A stretch of 58,120 nt of DNA from NCBI GenBank assembly GCA_938009755.1, contig CALLIL010000036.1, positions 1-58,120 of the forward strand. Reading direction: 5' to 3'. The position numbers were made by a program, and so were the translations under genes. Positions 52,664 through 58,120 of the stretch are shown here, one piece after another. The notes beneath the pieces are model-generated. The model had not been told where the DNA came from. It did no database searches and was given only the letters and a program-made list of their open reading frames with translations. The DNA is from an uncultured Marinomonas sp. Its GTDB lineage: Bacteria; Pseudomonadota; Gammaproteobacteria; Pseudomonadales; Marinomonadaceae. The stretch's first letter is position 1; each line of letters starts with the position of its first letter.

Positions 52664-53353
52664 TCACGGTGATTCCGCTTTGTCTTCTGGAAAAATAAAA
52701 TCACCAAACGTTAGGGTTTTGGTATTCAAGAACGTGGTGACATAAGGCTCAATGGTACTGATCGTAATATCGCTGAACGTTGGGTGTGTTTCCGTTCGAT
52801 ATAAAGGCTTTGTTGTTTCTTCGTCAAAGATTTCGCAGCGCATGAGTTCGTGGATTTCAAAATCTCTTGTTAGTAATGCATCAGACACTAATGCCACAGC
52901 GGTTTCTTTGGTGACGGCGTACACAAGGCAATTATTATAATATTGCGCATCTTGATACGGCATAGAGCCATTCCAAGAAGGTAAGGCTTTGACATGGGTT
53001 TCCACTAACCAAGGTTTCGGTTGTTTTTCAAAATAAGCCGAATCCAGCATGGTGCCAAATGACACTTTTTCAGGGTAATGCCCAACGTAGGTAACGGCAT
53101 CCATAATGGTATGCTCAAGTGCTTTATTGTCCCTGCTAAAGGTTCTTGGAATAAATATTTCAGCGTGGCGAATATCAAGCAGTTCAAACCCTTTGCTTTC
53201 AATATATTCTTCTACTCGTGTGAGCGCTTTTTTCAACGCGTCTTCAGCCACCACAACATCAGAAAGAATCTCTCCTTGAGGCATGCCAGAACCTATTGAT
53301 ACTGGCACAGTACGCATTGTCACTGTGATAACCCACGTTCTTAATGTACTCAT
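52664..53353 (-). CDS. Hypothetical protein
   Basis: A protein of about 229 residues from the ATG at 53353, chosen because GGGTTGG precedes it; the frame opens 19 codons earlier. It is soluble with mixed helix and strand, no signal peptide or membrane segment. Visible blocks are EDALKKALTRVEEYIESKGFE, ELLDIRHAEIFIPRTFSRD and HPTFSDITISTIEPYVTTF. I do not recognise the family. It sits alone between the pst and TRAP operons, on the reverse strand. Confidence 0.65.
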   Translation of the reverse strand: MSTLRTWVITVTMRTVPVSIGSGMPQGEILSDVVVAEDALKKALTRVEEYIESKGFELLDIRHAEIFIPRTFSRDNKALEHTIMDAVTYVGHYPEKVSFGTMLDSAYFEKQPKPWLVETHVKALPSWNGSMPYQDAQYYNNCLVYAVTKETAVALVSDALLTRDFEIHELMRCEIFDEETTKPLYRTETHPTFSDITISTIEPYVTTFLNTKTLTFGDFIFPEDKAESP

Positions 53354-53627
53354 TTTCCAACCCATATCCATGATAAAACAGTTGTTAAAAGACCTTTCCC
53401 CAAGGCTCAAAGTAACGGCAAAACTCGCTTAGTTTAGAGTATCTAAACCACGTAAGAAAATACGAACCTCCTAAAACCACGCTCCGCATGCCATTCATCT
53501 CCCCTTCTTTCCCATAAAAAATGCACGAATACGGCTTTGCAAGCCGCGAAAACATTCACTTGTGTGACGATATCCCCTAGAATAGCGATCCGGTTTTTTG
53601 CTCTATTTTTGACCACCTGAGCGTCAA

Positions 53628-54188
53628 ATGAACAAAGAGCAACGGAAAACAATGATAAATAACTCTGTGAGTGCCCTAATGTTAGACAAACTGGTTTGTG
53701 TCGCTGAGACAATTTCCCACCATGTAGGACGGTTAGTTGCTTGGCTAACGTTAATAATGATGCTGCTAACTTGCCTGATCGTTTTACTGCGTTATGGCTT
53801 TGATATCAGCTCAGTTGCAATGCAAGAATCTGTTCTTTATATGCATGCTTTAGTCTTTATGTTGGGCGCAGCCTATACATTAAAAGACGATGAACACGTT
53901 CGTGTTGATGTTTTCTATCGCGGCTTTTCACCAACCAAAAAAGCATGGGTCAATGTTATTGGTGGTGTTTTGTTTTTGCTGCCATTTACTTTTTATACCG
54001 CGTATTTAAGCGTGAATTACGTGGCGGCGTCTTGGCGAGTATTGGAAACATCCGCAGATCCGGGTGGTTTGCCTTTTGTGTACTTATTGAAAACGCTGAT
54101 TCCTATCATGATGGTAAGCCTCATCATTCAAGGATTAGCGGATATTCTGAAAAACATTGGCGTCATTCGCGCTGAGAAGAGGACGTAA
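53628..54188 (+). CDS. dctQ: TRAP transporter small permease (DctQ type)
   Basis: A 186-residue inner membrane protein with four membrane segments, the DctQ component of a TRAP (sodium-coupled) transporter. The conserved pattern RYGFDISSVAMQESVLYMHALVFMLGAAYTL, then HVRVDVFY is typical of this subfamily, often annotated for mannitol or chloroaromatic compounds. It is followed after two bases by the DctM gene. No DctP binding-protein gene is adjacent in this window. Confidence 0.9.
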   Translation: MNKEQRKTMINNSVSALMLDKLVCVAETISHHVGRLVAWLTLIMMLLTCLIVLLRYGFDISSVAMQESVLYMHALVFMLGAAYTLKDDEHVRVDVFYRGFSPTKKAWVNVIGGVLFLLPFTFYTAYLSVNYVAASWRVLETSADPGGLPFVYLLKTLIPIMMVSLIIQGLADILKNIGVIRAEKRT

Positions 54189-54190
54189 TC

Positions 54191-55579
54191 ATGGCTGAAT
54201 TTATCCCTTTATTCCTCTTTGCTGGCGTGTGTATTTGCTTGCTGTTTGGCTACCCTGTGGCGTTTTCGTTGGGTGGCACTGCACTTATTTTTGCCGCAGT
54301 AGGTTCTGTATTCGGCTTATTTGACAGTGTGTTTCTTCAAGCTTTACCAAACCGTTTATTTGGCATTGTTGGCAACCAAACGCTGATTGCGGTACCGCTT
54401 TTTGTCTTAATGGGCGTGTTACTAGAAAAATCAAAACTGGCGGAAAGGCTCCTTGAGTCAATGGCCATGTTGTTTGGTTCCATGCGCGGTGGCCTAGGCA
54501 TTTCTGTCATCATCGTTGGCATGTTACTGGCGGCCAGCACAGGTATCGTTGGCGCAACCGTTGTCACTATGGGCATGATTTCCCTTCCAACCATGCTGCG
54601 TCGCGGCTACGACCCTGCGTTGGCGTCCGGCACTATTTGTGCGACGGGAACATTAGGGCAAATTATCCCACCTTCCATCGCCTTAGTATTGTTGGGCGAT
54701 GTCATGTCGAACTCGTTCCAAAAAGCACAGTTGGAAATGGGTATTTTCTCTCCTGATACCATTTCTGTCGGCGATCTATTTGTCGGTGCGTTAATCCCAG
54801 GTTTGATGCTGGTTCTGTTGTACATCACGTATGTGATTGTTGTTGCTTGGTTACAACCGCATAAAGCCCCAGCGGTGCCACGAGAAGAATTACGCAACGG
54901 TTCAACAGAGCCTTTGGCATTACAACTTATTAAAGGCTTGGTTCCACCATTAGCGTTGATCTTCGCTGTATTGGGTTCGATTCTTTCTGGTATTGCGACA
55001 CCAACAGAAGCCGCTGGTGTTGGCGCTTTGGGTGCCGCTTTGTTGGCGTTAATTAGCGGTAAATTAAATAAAGCAACCTTAAAAGACGCAGTGTACTCAA
55101 CAACCAAAGTTACCAGCATGGTGTTCATGATCTTGGTCGGCGCTTCGTTGTTTTCTTTGGTATTCCGCGGTTATGGCGGTGAAGAACTCATCCAAGATTT
55201 CTTCTCACAATTGCCAGGTGGCGTCGTTGGCGCAATGATTGTCGTGATGCTACTGATGTTCTTCCTTGGCTTCATCTTAGACTTCATTGAAATCACCTTC
55301 GTGGTTGTGCCAATTGTTGCACCGGTTTTATTAGCCATGGGATTAGACCCAATTTGGTTAGGCATCATGATGGCGATCAACTTACAAACGTCATTCTTAA
55401 CGCCACCGTTTGGCTTCGCTTTGTTCTACTTACGAGGCGTTGCGCCACCTGAGTTGAAAACACAATCCATTTATAAAGGCGTATTACCCTTTATTCTTAT
55501 TCAACTCTTTGTGTTATTAATGTTGTCTATCTGGCCAGAGCTTGTCACTTGGTTACCAGAACAAGTGTACGGCAGTTAA
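54191..55579 (+). CDS. dctM: TRAP transporter large permease (DctM type)
   Basis: A 462-residue membrane protein with about 12 hydrophobic segments, the ion-coupled channel of the TRAP transporter. Motifs include NQTLIAVPLFVLMGVLLEKS, GTLGQIIPPSIALVL and LQTSFLTPPFGFALFYLRG near the C-terminus, all usual for DctM. Substrate unknown without the binding protein. The quinone oxidoreductase gene follows 24 bases later and may be in the same transcript. Confidence 0.93.
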   Translation: MAEFIPLFLFAGVCICLLFGYPVAFSLGGTALIFAAVGSVFGLFDSVFLQALPNRLFGIVGNQTLIAVPLFVLMGVLLEKSKLAERLLESMAMLFGSMRGGLGISVIIVGMLLAASTGIVGATVVTMGMISLPTMLRRGYDPALASGTICATGTLGQIIPPSIALVLLGDVMSNSFQKAQLEMGIFSPDTISVGDLFVGALIPGLMLVLLYITYVIVVAWLQPHKAPAVPREELRNGSTEPLALQLIKGLVPPLALIFAVLGSILSGIATPTEAAGVGALGAALLALISGKLNKATLKDAVYSTTKVTSMVFMILVGASLFSLVFRGYGGEELIQDFFSQLPGGVVGAMIVVMLLMFFLGFILDFIEITFVVVPIVAPVLLAMGLDPIWLGIMMAINLQTSFLTPPFGFALFYLRGVAPPELKTQSIYKGVLPFILIQLFVLLMLSIWPELVTWLPEQVYGS

Positions 55580-55603
55580 ACACATTCACATGAGGTAACG
55601 AAT

Positions 55604-56563
55604 ATGAGAGCAATGCAGCTAAACGCATACGGCCCAGCAAGCGATCTTGCACTGGTAGAAGCTGACAAACCAAGAGTTTCTGCGGATCAAGTACTGGTTG
55701 AAGTGGGCGCCGCTGGTGTAAACCCTGTTGATACTTATATTCGTTCTGGCACAAACAATTATACGGCTAGCTTTCCTCATACACCGGGTTCTGATGGCTC
55801 AGGCACCATTGTTGAAATAGGCAGCGATGTAACGGGTTTAACAATCGGTCAACGCGTCTATTTCAGCCGTAATCTCACAGGCTCTTCTGCCGAATTTACC
55901 GTTTGCCCTGCAACCCATGTGTTTCCTTTGGCTGACAGTTTGTCTTTTGAGGAAGGCGCGTGTCTTGGTATTCCTTACACGACGGCGCATCGAGCGTTGT
56001 TTGGTCGCGCTCATGCCAAAGCAGGCGACAAAGTCTTAGTACATGGCGCCACTGGTGCCGTAGGTATTGCAGCGATTCAACTGGCACTTGCAGCAGGCAT
56101 GACCGTCGTCGCAAGCGCAGGCACAGAAGCAGGTGCCGCATTATTACGCGAGCAAGGCGTTGATGCCGTGATTATGCACAACGAAGCCGATCACCTTGCG
56201 CCTTATCAGTCTTTGGAAAACGGCTTTGATGTCATCATTGAAATGTTAGCGAACCACAATCTAGACCAAGACTTAAAAGCCTTAGGCTTTGGTGGTTGTG
56301 TCGCGGTGGTAGGAAATCGCGGTACGGTTGAGATAAACCCAAGGGATTTGATGGCTCGAGACGCCTCCGTCCTTGGTGTCGCATTGGCAAACGTTAAGCC
56401 TCACGAATTAGATTTGATTGCTAAGTCATTACGTCCTTTATTGGAAAACGGTTTGCTGAAACCCGTTGTGCGCAAAACCTACTCTCTTTCTGAACTACCT
56501 CAAGCCCACGAAGACGTTCTAAAATCTGGCGCGTTAGGAAACTTAGTCGTCAGCATAAAATGA
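55604..56563 (+). CDS. NADPH:quinone oxidoreductase (zeta-crystallin type)
   Basis: A 319-residue medium-chain dehydrogenase/reductase without structural zinc ligands, so it belongs to the quinone oxidoreductase/zeta-crystallin branch. GroES-like N-terminal part has GAAGVNPVDTYIRSG and PGSDGSGTIVEIG; the nucleotide-binding motif is VHGATGAVGIAAIQLA near residue 147-162. Qor-type enzymes reduce quinones or reactive enones with NADPH. It follows the TRAP genes, and a strong terminator ends the unit. Confidence 0.85.
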   Translation: MRAMQLNAYGPASDLALVEADKPRVSADQVLVEVGAAGVNPVDTYIRSGTNNYTASFPHTPGSDGSGTIVEIGSDVTGLTIGQRVYFSRNLTGSSAEFTVCPATHVFPLADSLSFEEGACLGIPYTTAHRALFGRAHAKAGDKVLVHGATGAVGIAAIQLALAAGMTVVASAGTEAGAALLREQGVDAVIMHNEADHLAPYQSLENGFDVIIEMLANHNLDQDLKALGFGGCVAVVGNRGTVEINPRDLMARDASVLGVALANVKPHELDLIAKSLRPLLENGLLKPVVRKTYSLSELPQAHEDVLKSGALGNLVVSIK

Positions 56564-56612
56564 AGCGATAGATGTAACCAACATCCTGAGTAAATAACTA
56601 GAAGTGATAAAA

Positions 56613-56644
56613 AAAACGCCCGCCTTTTTCAAGGCGGGCGTTTT
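56613..56644. terminator. Bidirectional intrinsic terminator
   Basis: AAAACGCCCGCC and GGCGGGCGTTTT form a perfect 12-base stem with an eight-base loop, flanked by A-rich and T-rich sequence. It serves the convergent quinone oxidoreductase and symporter genes. Confidence 0.93.
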
Positions 56645-56677
56645 CGTTTTTGCTTATTACTTGGCGGTTATAACCAA

Positions 56678-57943
56678 TTACGCCGCTGGCGTTTCTTTGT
56701 TATAAACCGTTTCATCCAATTCGTTTTCGCTCTTACCAACCAATACAGAAACCATCAAGTCTCCACAAACGTTGACGCTGGTTCTCGCCATATCAAGAAT
56801 ACGGTCAATACCTGCAACGATCGCCAAGCCTTCAATAGGCAAACCAACGGTTGTTAGAACAAGTGACAACATGATCAAGCCTGCGCCTGGAACACCCGCA
56901 GTACCGATAGACGCCAAAGTAGACGTTAGGATGATTAGCATGTAATCCGCCATGTCTAAATCAATACCAAACGCTTGTGCGATGAAAAGAGCACAAACAC
57001 CTTGATACAGAGCTGTACCGTCCATGTTGATCGTCGCACCTAAAGGCAATACAAAACTTGCCACGCCTTTAGAAACACCCAATTCTTCGCGAGACGCTTT
57101 GATCGTCGCTGGCAATGTACCAGAACTACTTGTAGTCGTGAAAGCAACCGCAGCTGGGTTTAACAAAGCTTTTAAGTAACGTACAGGGTTCAAACGCGCA
57201 ATCACGCTCAATAGGCTTGTGTACACAACCAAGACATGAACCACACAACCTAGGTAAACCACACCGATTACCTTGATCAAAGGCAATAACACTTCGATAC
57301 CGTATTTACCAGAAACCCAAGCCATAAGACCGAATACACCGTATGGCGCCAGTTTCATAACCAATTCTGTTAGCTTGTACATCGCTTCTGCCAAGCTTTC
57401 AAAAACAGCAATCGCAGGCTTCGCTTTTTCACCACATAGATTTAGCGCAATACCCAAACCAAGCGCAAACACGATGATTTGCAAGATGTTACCCGCAGCT
57501 AATGCATTAACAGGGTTTTTAGGGATTAGGTTAAGCAAAGTTTGTACTAACGTTGGCGCTTCTTTCGCCATCGCGCTGCTTTCATTTGCAACCATGTTTA
57601 GGCCTGCACCTGGAGCGAAAACAGAACCAAATGCCAAACCAATGGTGATCGCAACCGCGGTAGTTAGCATATAAAGAACGATGGACTTACCACCAATACG
57701 ACCCATTTTTCTGCTGTCTTCCATGGATGTCACACCGACAATCAAAGAACAGAAAATAAGCGGTACGATCAGCATTTTGATCGCATTCACAAACAAAGTA
57801 CCAATTGGCTTAAGGTATTCTGCATTTGGCCCAAGAATGATACCTGCTAGAACACCCAGTCCCATACCGATAAAGATCTTCTGCCACAAAGGCATTTTGC
57901 CGAAAAAGCCTGTCGGCTTTTGGCTTGCTGTTTCGTTTTGCAT
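56678..57943 (-). CDS. Dicarboxylate/amino acid:cation symporter (DAACS)
   Basis: A 421-residue membrane symporter of the DctA/GltP family, importing C4-dicarboxylates, glutamate or aspartate with sodium or protons. The two re-entrant hairpins are marked by TTSSSGTLPATI and the substrate/ion motif NMDGTALYQG; IASIGTAGVPGAG-like ASIGTAGVPGAGLI follows. The N-terminal pattern (PLWQKIFIGMGLGVLAG, AIKMLIVPLIFCSLIVG) is closer to GltP-like members than to E. coli DctA, so no symbol is given. AAGGAAA precedes the start. A sigma-54 promoter lies upstream. Confidence 0.92.
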   Translation of the reverse strand: MQNETASQKPTGFFGKMPLWQKIFIGMGLGVLAGIILGPNAEYLKPIGTLFVNAIKMLIVPLIFCSLIVGVTSMEDSRKMGRIGGKSIVLYMLTTAVAITIGLAFGSVFAPGAGLNMVANESSAMAKEAPTLVQTLLNLIPKNPVNALAAGNILQIIVFALGLGIALNLCGEKAKPAIAVFESLAEAMYKLTELVMKLAPYGVFGLMAWVSGKYGIEVLLPLIKVIGVVYLGCVVHVLVVYTSLLSVIARLNPVRYLKALLNPAAVAFTTTSSSGTLPATIKASREELGVSKGVASFVLPLGATINMDGTALYQGVCALFIAQAFGIDLDMADYMLIILTSTLASIGTAGVPGAGLIMLSLVLTTVGLPIEGLAIVAGIDRILDMARTSVNVCGDLMVSVLVGKSENELDETVYNKETPAA

Positions 57944-58011
57944 AGAGATTTCCTTTTGTATGTCGTTATCTTTTTTAATAATGAATTATCAAATATCCAA
58001 CATAGGAAATA

Positions 58012-58026
58012 GCAAACGATGTGCCA
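58012..58026 (-). promoter_or_regulatory. Sigma-54 promoter of the dicarboxylate symporter
   Basis: On the reverse strand TGGCAC-ATCGT-TTGC matches the -24/-12 consensus exactly, about 70 bases upstream of the symporter ATG. dctA genes in several proteobacteria are activated by DctD with sigma-54, so this supports a dicarboxylate role. The enhancer site, if any, would lie partly beyond the window. Confidence 0.82.
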
Positions 58027-58120
58027 CAGCGAAAATATAAAACCTAAATTATTGATTTTAAATGAAAATATAATGTTTATCGCGCGGATTTTGTGTATTT
58101 TAGAAGGTATAACTTATGCT

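Noticed and set aside
1-58120. CRISPR array, tRNA, rRNA or riboswitch
   Set aside because: I looked for regularly spaced repeats, tRNA-like cloverleaf and CCA ends, rRNA stretches and known riboswitch cores and saw none. A covariance-model search would be needed to exclude weak ones.

Overview
The window looks like a chromosomal segment of a marine gammaproteobacterium of the Oceanospirillales/Pseudomonas side, most like Marinomonas. Gene order supports this: gmk-rpoZ-spoT-ridA, oxyR-recG, ubiC-ubiA-phoB-phoR with a response regulator beside them, and phoU-pstB-pstA-pstC-pstS follow the arrangement I know from Pseudomonas, with extra transport and signalling genes inserted between the blocks. 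The genus is an inference; no rRNA or tRNA gene is present to anchor it.

Bases 1 to about 10,330 are an AT-rich accessory region with a defence-island character. It begins with the right end of an IS3-family element that cuts into a now headless ORF. An unknown conserved-looking protein, a PAP2-type phosphatase and a repressor with a Mu-type DNA-binding domain and an S24-like domain follow. Next comes a two-gene CBASS-like operon (CD-NTase with AGS-C sensor, then a SLATT membrane effector), a Phd/RelE-type toxin-antitoxin pair, a 1161-residue SIR2 protein resembling the DSR anti-phage sirtuins, and a decayed AAA/DUF4143 ATPase. A 13-bp sequence in front of the repressor gene recurs inverted in front of the CBASS operon, so the repressor may control CBASS. 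A 144-bp relic of a second SIR2-protein C-terminus lies on the far side of the toxin-antitoxin pair.

Bases 10,500 to 24,900 are mostly core: a 7TMR-DISM diguanylate cyclase, a LysR regulator divergent from an efflux pair, a PEBP-like secreted protein, gmk-rpoZ-spoT-ridA (nucleotide and (p)ppGpp metabolism), an atypical SDR, oxyR-recG, a helix-hairpin-helix protein and lrp.

Bases 24,900 to 42,270 hold the general L-amino-acid ABC transporter aapJQMP behind a near-consensus sigma-54 promoter, an HDOD protein, ubiC-ubiA (ubiquinone head group), phoB-phoR preceded by a Pho box, a response regulator with cysZ, and the oppABCDF oligopeptide transporter.

Bases 42,270 to the end contain an unusual signalling cassette (molybdopterin-fold periplasmic protein, histidine kinase with degenerate receiver, Hpt protein), msrC, the pstSCAB-phoU phosphate operon (reverse strand, Pho box upstream), an unknown gene, a TRAP transporter lacking its binding protein, a quinone oxidoreductase and a dicarboxylate/amino-acid symporter behind a second sigma-54 promoter. 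PhoB/PhoR and Pst/PhoU form one phosphate-sensing circuit split across the window. In three transporters the binding-protein gene is separated from the permease gene by a strong hairpin.
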